Shown here: positions 21,175-42,720 of the stretch, piece by piece | Numbering within the stretch: position 1 is the first letter of the stretch | Layout of the letters: each line of letters starts with the position of its first letter | Assembly: GCF_026151205.1 (NCBI RefSeq) | Contig: NC_087083.1 | Location: 3,050,536-3,114,535 of the forward strand | Reading direction: 5' to 3' | From: Bolinopsis microptera | Taxonomy: Eukaryota > Ctenophora > Tentaculata > Lobata > Bolinopsidae | DNA: 64,000 nucleotides | Program-made: the position numbers and the translations under genes | The notes under the pieces: model-generated | Told to the model about the DNA's origin: nothing | The model's database searches: none | Seen by the model: the letters and a program-made list of their open reading frames with translations, nothing else

Positions 21175-22002
21175 GTATGTACTACTACTATGATATTAGT
21201 TATACAGACTACTATTATATAAAGATATAACATTACTATTATATTATGTATGTATATACGTCATACATTGTAATATGTAGTTTTATATTTTTATTTCAAG
21301 GATTCAAGTGGGGTTTATGATGACTTGACATGACACAGTAAAACTATATTGTGGTTATGTATGACAATTATACGCACAATATGACATACAGTTACTACTT
21401 CAACAATTGACAACAGGTGAGTACCTTGTTAGTGTTAAAATTGTGTTAATTTGGGCAAAATTAACACAATTTTACAATATTACGTTATTATCATCATTTA
21501 TTTATTCTAAACCTCAAATTGAGAATTCCTTTAATTATTATTAAAGCAAGCTTCTAAATTCGGGATAGCCTGTGGCAGACAACGCCCGATTCTAATGCTT
21601 CTACAGACCTACACAATCTAGGTAAACTAGGTATAGGTAAAAATATAATATTAATCATAAGCTAAAATGTACTAATCTTTGTATTCTAAATGGGGAAAAA
21701 GAAGAAACATTGTCAGTCAGTCGAGATAATTGTCAGTCAGGCTATATGGCAGCTTTGTAGATGTTGTGACTATGCTAGTAGTGGTCCCAGGCTTGCGACT
21801 GGAATTGCGGTGTTAAATCGATTTAATGGTATACCAACGATCCACCTCCCACTTGTTGTTTGGTACTTAGCATTAGTGCAAGTAAGTAAATAAATATTTC
21901 ATGTTAGGCATGTGAGCATGTGGCAGTTGGCACCCATTACGGTAAGTGTAACCATCCATTGAAGTTTTTGCTTTTCGCTGTACTAATATTACATTGCACA
22001 GC

Positions 22003-23877
22003 GGTTCTTTTGCGACAGTCAAAACGCGACAACTAGCGCTGGATGGCGACAACTAGCGCTATCCAGCGCTAGTTGTCGCCATCCAGCGCTAGTTGTCGCT
22101 ATCCAGCGCTGGATAACGCTGGCCAGCGCAAAATATATATGTTCGATAATTGTCGCTATCCAGCGCTAGTTGTCGCCATCCAGCACTAGTTGTCGCCATC
22201 CAGCGCTAGTTGTCGCTATCCAGCGCTAGTTGTCGCTGGCTATGCGACACTGTCGCACGCGACAGTTTGCGATGACCAGCGCAACTGGCCATCGCAGAAA
22301 ACAGTTCGATAACTAGCGCTGGATAGCGACAACTAGCGCTGGATAGCGCTAGCCAGCGCTAGCCAGCGCTGGCCAGCGCTAGCTGACGAGTAATTTCAGT
22401 AATATCGCAACTATATTGCGCTGGCCAGCGCTGGCAGACGAGTAATACTAATATCGAGCGTGCTAAATCACTCTACAGTCGATCTTCGAGATTGTTCTAA
22501 AAGGGCCCACGATGGTTGTAACCAACTTGAAACTTCAATCGATGTATTTTCGGACGCTAATTCCGAATCAACGGATTCCCCCCCATGGGCCCATGACATA
22601 GGGTTAAAATGCTCTGATCCTGACGAGATATTGGCGAAAAACTGTACAGGTATCGATCACGTAATATGACCGTATAAGGAAGTTAGTCTAATTTCTCGTT
22701 ATTGTCAGGGTTTCAGCATATGTTTTTGTTATTGGGTTAAGGTTAGGGTTAGGGTTTGGATCAAATTAGAGGGTTAGGGTTTCGAAAAGTCGTTCAGAAC
22801 CAGCTAGAGTCAGAGAATGGGTTAAAAAGTCACGTGACAGTCGAGTGTAAAGTGATTAATCATCATCCGAGTAATATTAGGTAGTGCGCCATTGACAGTG
22901 AGCCGCGCGTGCCGACTGTAGGATGGTTTTTTAGCGCTAATTTCGGCCAGCACAATTTTCTTCAAACAAATAGATATTAAGTATCTTTCCCGACCTCTGA
23001 TTGCAACAAAGCTTACTCATAAACTTACAAGGAAAGTGTCCGAAAAGTTTAAAGCATATCCAACCATCAGACATTATGTTACAGCTAAAAGCAGCGTATT
23101 TTGCCCCATTTTGATCACTATATCAACTCTGATATCCACCAAATTTTTCGGACAGTTGTGAAAGCTCTATTGGAAGGTCGTCGCCAATTTTCAGAATGAT
23201 CTCATTCAAGGAACTGAAGATATATCCAAATAATACGACAAAAATCAACGAATTTGGTCAAATTTGGTCAAATTACGCAACTTTTACAGCTAATTTTGCT
23301 CCAAAAGCCGCGCACCATCAAATATGGCACCTAGGCGAAACTCACTAGTCACTGATCTTTCCAAAAAGGTATGACAAATTTGGTATTGTGAAAATTCTCA
23401 CAGTCTCTAGAAAACAATGGTACACAAATTTTTAAAATCCGAGCAAGTTTATTTTTATGGTGCACCCCCTAGTAATATATGATTTTGATACATTGCGCTG
23501 GCTAGCGCTGGCTACCGCTGGCTAACGCTGGCTAGCGCTGGCTAGCGCTGGCTAGCGCTGGATAGCGACAACTAGCGCTGGCTAGCGCTGGATAGCGACA
23601 ACTAGCGCTGGCTAGCGCTGGATAGCGACAACTAGCGCTGGCTAACGCTGGCCAGCGCTGGCCAGCGCTAGTTGTCGCCATCCAGCGCTAGTTGTCGCTG
23701 GCTATGCGACACTGTCGCACGCGATAGTTTGCGATGGCCAGCGCAACTGGCCATCGCAGAAAACAGTTCGATAACTAGCGCTGGATAGCGACAACTAGCG
23801 CTGGATAGCGACAACTAGCGCTGGATGGCGACAACTAGCACTGGATGGCGACAACTAGCGCTGGATAGCGACAATTA
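22003..23877. mobile_element. Foldback element of the AGCGCTGG family, right end truncated
   Basis: It begins GGTTCTTTTGCGACAGTCAA at 22003 and consists of arms made from CCAGCGCTAGTTGTCGC units in both orientations. The right arm stops abruptly at GCGACAATTATT (~23,875), lacking the outer ~140 bp. The inner region (22,440-22,870) matches 24,670-25,070 of the complete relative. A 590-bp element is nested at 22,880-23,469. No ORF of transposase type is seen, so it is non-autonomous. Confidence 0.8.
22880..23469 (-). mobile_element. ~590-bp non-autonomous DNA element, copy 1
   Basis: It is bounded by AGGTAGTGCGCCAT at one end and ATGGTGCACCCCCT at the other, imperfect 14-bp terminal inverted repeats. 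Flanks AGTAATATT / AGTAATATA form a near-perfect 9-bp target duplication. The uninterrupted site is seen in the relative at about 25,080. Homologous copies lie at 54,239-54,825 and 56,092-56,685. Nine-base duplications are typical of Mutator-like elements; that assignment is inference. Confidence 0.8.
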
Positions 23878-24060
23878 TTATTAACCCTCTCCTTCATTTA
23901 ATTTGAATAACTTTTATAATCTAAGTTTGAGAGATGTAAGCGGTGACACTAATTTCGTACACCGCATATGCAGATGAAAACAAGTTTTTTTTCAATTGAT
24001 ACCCTTATATCACTGATTTAGATTTGATGAGCACTGCGACAACTAGCTAGTAGCTCCGCC

Positions 24061-25685
24061 GGTTCTTTTGCGATAGTCAAAACGCGACAACTAGCGCTGG
24101 ATGGCGACAACTAGCGCTATCCAGCGCTAGTTGTCGCCATCCAGCGCTAGTTGTCGCTATCCAGCGCTGGATAACGCTGGCCAGCGCAAAATATATATGT
24201 TCGATAATTGTCGCTATCCAGCGCTAGTTGTCGCCATCCAGCGGTAGTTGTCGCCATCCAGCGCTAGTTGTCGCTATCCAGCGCTAGTTGTCGCTGGCTA
24301 TGCGACACTGTCGCACGCGATAGTTTGCGATGGCCAGCGCAACTGGCCATCGCAGAAAACAGTTCGATAACTAGCGCTGGATAGCGACAACTAGCGCTGG
24401 ATAGCGACAACTAGCGCTGGCCAGCGCTAAGCGATAGCCAGCGCTGGCCAGCGCTGGCCATCGATATCCAGCGCAAAATTTTTGCGCTATTACTCGTCAG
24501 CTAGCGCTGGCCAGCGCTGGCCAGCGCTGGCCAGCGCTAGCCAGCGCTAACCATCGCTAGCCAGCGCTAACCATCGCTAGCCAGCGCTAACCAGCGCTAG
24601 CCAGCGCTGGCCAGCGCTAGCTGACGAGTAATATCGCAACTATATTGCGCTGGCCAGCGCTGGCTGACGAGTAATACAAATTCCGAGCATGCTAAATCAC
24701 TCTACAGTCGATCTTCGAGATTGTTCTAAAAGGACCCCCAACAGTTGTAATTAACTTCAATCGATGTATTTTCGGACGCTGATTCCGAATCACCCCCCCC
24801 CCCCCCCCCCCCATGACATAGGGGTAAAATGCTCCCCTGACGAGATATTGGCGAAAAACTGTACATGTATCGATCACGTGATATGACCGTATAAGGAAGT
24901 TAGTCTAATTTCTCGTTATTGTTAGGGTTTCAGCATATGTTTTTGTTAAGGATTGGGTTAGGGTTAGGGTTGGGATCAGATTAGAGGGTTAAGGTTTCGA
25001 AAAGTCGTTCAGAACCAGCTAGAGTCAGAGAATGGGTTAAAAAAGTCACGTGACAGTCGAGTGTAAAGTGATTAATCATTATCCGACTAATATCGCAAGT
25101 ATATGATTTTGATACATTGCGCTGGCTAGCGCTGGCTAGCGCTGGCTAGCGCTGGCTAGCGCTGGCTAACGCTGGCTAGCGCTGGATAGCGACAACTAGC
25201 GCTGGCTAGCGATGGTTAGCGCTGGCTAGCGCTAGCTGACGAGTAATAGCGCAAAAATTTTGCGCTGGATATCGATGGCCAGCGCTGGCCAGCGCTGGCT
25301 ATCGCTTAGCGCTGGCCAGCGCTGGCCAGCGCTAGTTGTCGCTATCCAGCGCTAGTTGTCGCTATCCAGCGCTAGTTATCGAACTGTTTTCTGCGATGGC
25401 CAGTTGCGCTGGCCATCGCAAACTATCGCGTGCGACAGTGTCGCATAGCCAGCGACAACTAGCGCTGGATAGCGACAACTAGCGCTGGATGGCGACAACT
25501 AGCGCTGGATGGCGACAACTAGCGCTGGATAGCGACAATTATCGAACATATATATTTTGCGCTGGCCAGCGTTATCCAGCGCTGGATAGCGACAACTAGC
25601 GCTGGATGGCGACAACTAGCGCTGGATAGCCTTAGTTGTCGCCATCCAGCGCTAGTTGTCGCGTTTTGACTATCGCAAAAGAACC
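24061..25685. mobile_element. Complete 1.6-kb foldback element with 8-bp target duplication
   Basis: Termini GGTTCTTTTGCGATAGTCAA (24061) and its exact reverse complement (ending 25685) are flanked by GCTCCGCC on both sides (24053-24060 and 25686-25693), an 8-bp target duplication. Long arms are built from AGCGCTGG-containing units alternating TAGTTGTCGC and its complement, around a unique core with a poly-C tract. No coding capacity is visible. An 8-bp duplication would fit hAT or Merlin superfamilies; it must be mobilised in trans. Confidence 0.88.
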
Positions 25686-25812
25686 GCTCCGCCAAATTCG
25701 TACATCGGTGCGGTTTTATAGTCGATGAAAATTAAATTATTAAATCAATGGTATTTGATTTCGCAAAACTTCTTCATGATTTTCACTAGATTCGGTCGAG
25801 GAAACGTTTCCA

Positions 25813-26101
<289 letters not shown>

Positions 26102-26462
26102 CCCTATGAGAGGTAAGATATATAAAATGATATGTAGTATAATTCTACACATGCACCTATTTGTTTTCTGTTATACCTGTAAGTAACACAGACTGTATAG
26201 TACCTTCTCATATTACATTTTACAGCAATATTAACTTCCTTATAAATATCTCCGGGATTTCGACGCGGGATCATATTATCACTCAGCCCGGCCCGCTGTT
26301 AGATAAACATCTCAAGGTGATATCATCCCGCCCCGGAAATTTGTATAAACCCGGCCCGCTTTTTAGTCGTAACTGATGTTTATCATTCAATTCTCCGACT
26401 TACAATAATCAATGATACTGCTGATTAGAACTCGATAATAGTAGAACAGTTAGACGCGCGAT

Positions 26463-26546
26463 CACGTGGGCGCGTCACGTGCGTACCACGTGCCACCAAT
26501 AGCATACGCCGAGTCTATACCACGTGACACGAAAGCGCACCACGTG
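26463..26546. promoter_or_regulatory. Cluster of five CACGTG E-boxes
   Basis: CACGTG occurs at 26463, 26476, 26487, 26521 and 26541, five times in 84 bp, in a GC-rich stretch about 200 bp upstream of the recombinase-like fragment. CACGTG is the binding site of Myc/Max/USF-type bHLH factors. Function as a promoter is inference from density and position. Confidence 0.4.
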
Positions 26547-26748
26547 ATATGAAACATCGTAACCGTCCACTTCTTTTACACGCAAATTCCTGGGAACGTT
26601 GCCAAAGCAGCCAATTCTTGGAATTTCTCCAACGCGTGGCGTGAGAAGTTGGCGACTAGCCAGCTACCCTTGTCCGTGCCCTAAAAATAGTATTGTTTTG
26701 CTTGCTCTCCTTCCAGCTCTTGTTCCTTGTTCAAGCTATTGCTCCACT

Positions 26749-26988
26749 ATGACAGATCGGTTTGACATTCAGATTGATGAACTGCTTTCCAATCGTGTTC
26801 CGGACAGTACAGTTAGAGTCAACAACTGGGCTCTAAACAAATTTAATTCTTGGCTTCAGTCATCCAGATTTGCTCGTGACTTCAATGACTTTGACCAAAT
26901 TCCTGTTCAACGACTCAACTACATTTTAGAGTGCTTTCTTGTTTCTGTTGGATTTGACTTGAAGATGAAGACTATGTATTCTGTATAA
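26749..26988 (+). pseudogene. Fragment resembling the N-terminal region of Crypton/ZMYM2-type proteins
   Basis: From ATG at 26749 the frame reads MTDRFDIQIDELLSNRVPDS ... VNNWALNKFNSWLQSSRFAR ... IPVQRLNYILECFLVSVGF and stops at 26986-26988. The pattern (short N-terminal lead, 'N..T...v..al..F..Wl', then 'l...L..f' helices) resembles the start of Crypton-derived tyrosine recombinases and ZMYM2/QRICH1-like proteins. Catalytic residues are not present in the 79 codons, so this is at best a truncated relic. An upstream in-frame ATG at 26599 also exists. Assignment is tentative. Confidence 0.35.
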
Positions 26989-28151
26989 ATCCCTTGTCGA
27001 AATCGCCGGAGATAATTATAATCCATAAACACTTCACGCTCAGGGCTAAATAAATGTAATCCCTCAGCTGGCGCTTCGGGATTACATATTAACACAAAAC
27101 TCGTGCGCTGCGCGCACTCGTATGTGTTTATCAGATCATCCCGCTAGCGCGGGATGATCTGTTATATAAACCCTTTGCGTGGCGGGTTTATGTTATTATT
27201 CACATTGTCATGTATACCTGTATTTGTATTAATTACTTATTAATGTTAGCTGGTGTTGTAACCTTGATCCTATTGTCTCCTTGGGGAGATTGCAGTATAT
27301 AAATCTCCCGAATCTCCGTTGCTATGGGGATATGCCATCACTCATTTTCGACTTTTGGGTTTTCTTGAATCAAATTTGTGCCCGCTGTACCTCGTGCAAA
27401 TTAAGCTAGCTCTAAATAAATTTTAGGCTCCTCCAAATGAATTATAACTTGGCTGAATTTATCGGTTGTAGTGATAACTAACGTGTTTTGTATAGTTTTG
27501 ACTTTTGACTTTGTTGTTTATACCATAACTACATGATAAAATAAAGCATTTAAATAATAATAGCAGTTTAGAAAGGTCCACTACCGGTAAACAGCATGAT
27601 ACTTATTACATCAGACTCGCTAACAAACGTGAACCACTGCGTGATCTAAGTGGCGGCTCTTCAGGCAGACTATCTGCTAATACCTTATCTTATCTTTTGG
27701 CTGTTTATATCGGGTTACCTGCCGTGAGCATTACCAGCTGGCTGCAATACTACACTTTGTTTTCTAGCTGACCTCATTGATTTTAGGCATTGGCATTTTT
27801 TGGTTTTTCACTTTTTTGTTTTCTATTCAAATGATAGCAACATTATGAATTAGTTAAGGAAGAAATCATTATGTTTATCATTTTTTCCTCTCACATAAAC
27901 ATTAAGATTTAATGTCTCGATAAAAAGTTTTATTGATGCAACCTGAAACACAGTAGGAAAAATTATGAGACGCTAAACTTTAAGACTTTTCTCCCCAGCA
28001 CCCCGGCCTTATATCATTATTTATTTGTTTATCGTCGCATTGATATATTAAGGGGAGACGTTTCGTAAATATGTTCCAAAAAGAGGAGACGCATGAATTG
28101 TACTCTTTATTGCTTTACCTTACTATTATATAATACCTGTCGATTAGAGTG
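26989..28151. other. Intergenic, no gene recognised
   Basis: Apart from the stem-loops above, this is AT-rich sequence upstream of the cysteine-repeat gene. No core promoter was identified with confidence. Confidence 0.5.
27054..27193. repeat. Four consecutive stem-loops
   Basis: In order: GTAATCCC/GGGATTAC; GTGCGC/GCGCAC; a 13-bp stem CAGATCATCCCGC/GCGGGATGATCTG; and ATAAACCC/GGGTTTAT. They follow directly behind the recombinase-like fragment. Related motifs (CCCGGCCCGC, GGGATCAT, GATATCATCCCG) occur upstream at 26,250-26,360, so the two blocks may be the ends of one degraded element. Confidence 0.65.
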
Positions 28152-38914
<10,763 letters not shown>

Positions 38915-40364
38915 TCAAAGTTAGACGGATTCCGGATTTATAGTTTCAGAGATTTTAATTAAGCTACTCAAATTTCTCATTTTGATTTATCCATTATCAA
39001 TTAGCTGGACTGAATGGTTTAATGTCAATGGGAGGACTCGAGTTATGAGTAGCATTTTGTATTTGAACAACTTTTTAAGTGCACTTTTGAAGAATGATTT
39101 TCTTATCTTTGTCGTAATTTTTGATATTAAAGCAAATTCATATTTTTTGAACCATTTTATTTTTCTATGAAAACAACATTTGAACATTTGGTATATTTTT
39201 GATTTTATGTTTTGATACAATGTGAAAATTTGTTGAATGATTATTAATGTCTAGTTATAAAATCATTTTAAATGATATTACAGAAACATAACTGAATTTA
39301 AAGAATTGTATCCTTATTTCTGTATCCATACTGATACATAAATTATATCAATTAATGTGAACGCAGTTTCAGATCGTTGCTTAATTCCAGTTTTCAGTAA
39401 TGCTTCCTGCTTTTCTGCTTTTACTTTCATCATTAATCAATCATTGAAGAAAATTCAGTAAAAACAGTGAAACCTGGGTCGCGGCCGAAAGCTGATACGT
39501 AAAATATCCTACCGCACCGGTATTTAATATCCTACCGCGCCAGTAGATCGATCGTGACTTGTCAATGTCATGTTACTCACCATGACTTGTCATGATCAAA
39601 AAATGTTAGCCAAACTTATATTTAGGTCCAGGAAAGTGTATACTTTACTCGTTAAGTCGTTATTATAAAATGCGGGTAAAATTAAAAAATAGTTTTAAGC
39701 TATCAATTTTCGGTTTCTGAGTCCTAACTTTGCACAGCGTCATTTTCATTTCCAAAATCTCTAACTGAAATGATGTCACGCAATATGTGATAAACGTTAG
39801 AACAGGTGTGCATATTATATATCATTAGACTGGCATTCGCTATTAAAAAAGCCCTTCATATTCATAACTCACATCATTAATTCATTATAGAGCCAGGGTG
39901 TGCCGGACTGCATATCACAATGCTGGCAAGCATTACCGTCGCCCTTATATTCACAATACTATTTACCCCCTATACTAGTATATCCCCTTTATTGTTTTCC
40001 AGGCATTAAGACTCATCGAAAGTAGTTCAGCAGGTATATTTAAGTAAAAAAACATTCTAATTCAATGTTAAAGATGACAGGAATAAGAAATAGTTATGTG
40101 GAGGTTTTTAAGAAATTTGAGCAAAATACGCGCCAGCATGTTATACGAAATTAGGTAAAAAACCCAAAATCGCCATATTCAGGTGCCTTAAAAACCATGT
40201 TAAAATTGAGTTAGAGATCTGAAACTTTGCAGGGCGTCTAGACCTTGTCCAAATCGACTGTAAAAAAAATTTCTTGTTTCAGGAGTATTGGGAAGTGGGT
40301 TTTCTGGAACCCCTGTTTTACAACAGATTGTCGTGAAGTATATATATATATATATATGTATTAT
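38915..40364. other. Intergenic, no gene recognised
   Basis: AT-rich sequence with no confident exon. A short exon-like stretch (acceptor tttcttgtttcag at about 40,281, then GVLGSGFSGTPVLQQIVVKY) ends at a TA dinucleotide run beside the Penelope-like insertion and could be a disrupted exon of an unidentified gene. Confidence 0.4.
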
Positions 40365-40584
40365 GTACAATGAAAACAACGATTCTACAAAATCAGAGTT
40401 TCATGCAAATGCAATCATCAGTGTCAGAATACTTACTAAATTAATAAATCCATGTTTTCCTTACAAGCTCCTTCATAAAATTAACTTAACTAAACTAAAT
40501 CAAAAACAAAATCAAACGAAACGAAACGAAATTGAAACGAAAATGAAATACAAGAACAAAAACTAAAATTAAAATAAAATATTC

Positions 40585-42720
40585 CTAAAAGCATTTCTTC
40601 AGCATAAACTTGTTGGTGTGCCTACATTTACTTATGAGTTCCCTCCTCCTATTTAATAGATTGCCATCTTTATTTAAAATAATATAAAGTTTTTCAGTAA
40701 GGCAGAGATGACAATCTTTCGTACCCCCCTTGTACGGATGAGCATGTTTGATTATTTTCCAAGATATTTTATATGGTGTTTGTTTATCTTTCAACTCCCA
40801 TATTTTCTTAGATAGCTCCGTCTGATTTCGTAGCTTCTCGAGTTTGAAAGAGCTTGTGTGTGAACTGAAACGGGTCTTAAAAGTGTTTTCAGTAAGCCCA
40901 ATATATTTGTGCTCTTTCTTTTCATTTTCCACTGCAATAGTTGCTTCATATATCACTGCTGCTTCCAGGCATTGTCCGTTCAGTGGGCACATTTCCGGCT
41001 TTCTGCAATTGCACGTTTTCGATTTAATTGTAGGTTCTTTCTGAGCTTGGTGTCTGGTGCTCGCTAAGATGGATCCTACGTTGGGTAGGCAACTGTATGA
41101 TAGCTTAATTGTGTTTCTGTTGAACATTTTGTGAAATTGGTGTCCTCTGGGGAAGTGCTTGTCTAGTAATCGGAGGAAGCTCTTGCCTATGTTTGTTGTT
41201 ACATTTGAGCTGTATGGGGGGTTGAACCATATGATCTTCCTGGATCTCTTCCTGTTGGCTCGTGGCAAGGCGGTGCTAGTATCTGTAAACTCTAGTTGGT
41301 GGTCGTGGCCGCTTTCTTTAAGTGCTGTTCCGTAAATCCCTTTCGCTTTGTCAAACTCTTCTTTATTGCAGGAGATGTCCGATAGACGCCGGTTTATCAT
41401 TTTGGGGAGCTGGTTTATGATTGTTGGTGGGTGGTTTGACTGCTTGTTGATATATAGCGGTGTGTCATTTGGCTTTCGGAAGGGGAAGTATTTCCCACTG
41501 TCAAGATTAAGTGTCACGTCTAGGAAGTCGACTTCAACGAGATTGGTTTCTATTGTGATCTTTAGTCCTTCCTCCTTGAATATAGCCGTGATCTTTTTCC
41601 GGATTCGGTCTAGTTTCGGTCCGTTAGCTTGTGGAATGATTGCTAGGCCGTCGTCTCTGTAGAGACCGATTTGGTTGGCTGGAATATACTGCTGGAGTTG
41701 GTTGAGCATGTGTACGCCGACAAGTTCACATGTTTCGGCGCCATCATACGATCCCATGGTGACATCAAAATTGCGGTTCTTCTTTTCCCAAACATCGCCG
41801 TTATGGAAGAGAAGCGCATTCTTGGCGTGTTTTATAATTTCAATTTCCCTGGAGCTGAGTTCGATGGTCTGCATGGCGAACTGTATGGCTTTATCGAGCA
41901 GGTCTTCCGTTATTGAGGGGTAGAACTCAACTACGTCAAACTTCACGAACTTGCTCTTTGTTTCCTTGTTCATCCCGTGGAACCAGTTCAGGACCTCCTT
42001 GGTATTTTTCCAGAGGTTGAGGTTTGTGTTGGTGGCCTCCAGCAGTCTGGTGATGGTTTGTTCCAATATCTGCTTGCTGATCTTGCCTAGTTCGTTCTTT
42101 GCGGGGTTGATGAGTCGGCATTGCGGTGTGTTCTTGAAGTTGTCCTTGTGATCTTTAAGGGTTATGAAGCATTGCTCCTCCGTGAAACGCTGTACTCGGT
42201 CTTCTAATTCCAATGATCGGGCAAGTTTGGCTGAAATTTTGTCGATTTCGTCTTTCTTCCCTGGATTAGCCTTCTTATACGTTTTTGTCACATTTTCGGT
42301 TAGGAGTTTATCGTAACGTTCTGTCGACACAAGGTACATATTGGTGGTCTTGTCCGCTGGTACTATGACCTTGCCTGAGTTGCGGAGTTTTTCAAGGTCT
42401 TCATCGAGTTTCTGCTGAAAATTGTTTTTCGATTTCGAGAACTCGATGGAGCTTATCAACTCATACATGTCATCCTCAAAAGCATTCAGGTGTTCACTTT
42501 GCGGCGGGGTTTTTGATGTTTTGAACCCATACGTTTCCTTCAAGTTTATCTCTTGCTCTTTATTAAATAAAGAGCAAGAGATAAACTTGAAGGAAACAAA
42601 AACGTATAAGAAGGCTAATCCAGGGAAGAAAGACGAAATCGACAAAATTTCAGCCAAACTTGCCCGATCATTGGAATTAGAAGACCGAGTACAGCGTTTC
42701 ACGGAGGAGCAATGCTTCAT
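40585..42720 (-). CDS. Penelope-like reverse transcriptase with C-terminal GIY-YIG endonuclease (left copy)
   Basis: A 711-codon frame. True element sequence starts near residue 53; the first residues read through the palindrome centre. Reverse transcriptase motifs: QCRLINPAKNELGKI, KFDVVEFYPSI (motif A), GSYDGAETCELVGVHML (motif B), YRDDGLAII (motif C, catalytic DD). The C-terminal nuclease has the zinc-type CNCRKPEMCPLNGQCLEAAV, then YIGLTENTFKTRFSSHTSSF (YIG and catalytic R) and CHLCLTEKLYI (E). It ends SKCRHTNKFMLKKCF, the typical tail. Penelope-like elements copy themselves by target-primed reverse transcription. The frame is intact over the conserved core but lacks the element's 5' end. 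Confidence 0.9.
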   Translation of the reverse strand: MKHCSSVKRCTRSSNSNDRASLAEILSISSFFPGLAFLYVFVSFKFISCSLFNKEQEINLKETYGFKTSKTPPQSEHLNAFEDDMYELISSIEFSKSKNNFQQKLDEDLEKLRNSGKVIVPADKTTNMYLVSTERYDKLLTENVTKTYKKANPGKKDEIDKISAKLARSLELEDRVQRFTEEQCFITLKDHKDNFKNTPQCRLINPAKNELGKISKQILEQTITRLLEATNTNLNLWKNTKEVLNWFHGMNKETKSKFVKFDVVEFYPSITEDLLDKAIQFAMQTIELSSREIEIIKHAKNALLFHNGDVWEKKNRNFDVTMGSYDGAETCELVGVHMLNQLQQYIPANQIGLYRDDGLAIIPQANGPKLDRIRKKITAIFKEEGLKITIETNLVEVDFLDVTLNLDSGKYFPFRKPNDTPLYINKQSNHPPTIINQLPKMINRRLSDISCNKEEFDKAKGIYGTALKESGHDHQLEFTDTSTALPRANRKRSRKIIWFNPPYSSNVTTNIGKSFLRLLDKHFPRGHQFHKMFNRNTIKLSYSCLPNVGSILASTRHQAQKEPTIKSKTCNCRKPEMCPLNGQCLEAAVIYEATIAVENEKKEHKYIGLTENTFKTRFSSHTSSFKLEKLRNQTELSKKIWELKDKQTPYKISWKIIKHAHPYKGGTKDCHLCLTEKLYIILNKDGNLLNRRRELISKCRHTNKFMLKKCF

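Larger units (their letters stand above)
17214..21540 (+). repeat. Tandem segmental duplication (~2.5 kb unit) carrying the sushi genes
   Basis: The duplicated unit starts at about 17,214 and again at about 19,727 (shared AGAAATTGAAGAGAAAGC and CTCATCATATCGCTTTCTGT) and includes promoter, signal exon, both domain exons and several hundred bases of 3' flank (CTCAAATTGAGAATTCCTTT at 18,92x and 21,51x). In copy 2 the 3' flank resumes only at about 23,880 and again after 25,693, showing that the elements at 21.5-23.9 and 24.06-25.69 kb were inserted after the duplication. Confidence 0.85.

Noticed and set aside
22730-22770. TTAGGG-like telomeric repeat (also near 24,955)
   Set aside because: Only two or three units and part of the foldback core present in both copies, so not a telomere.
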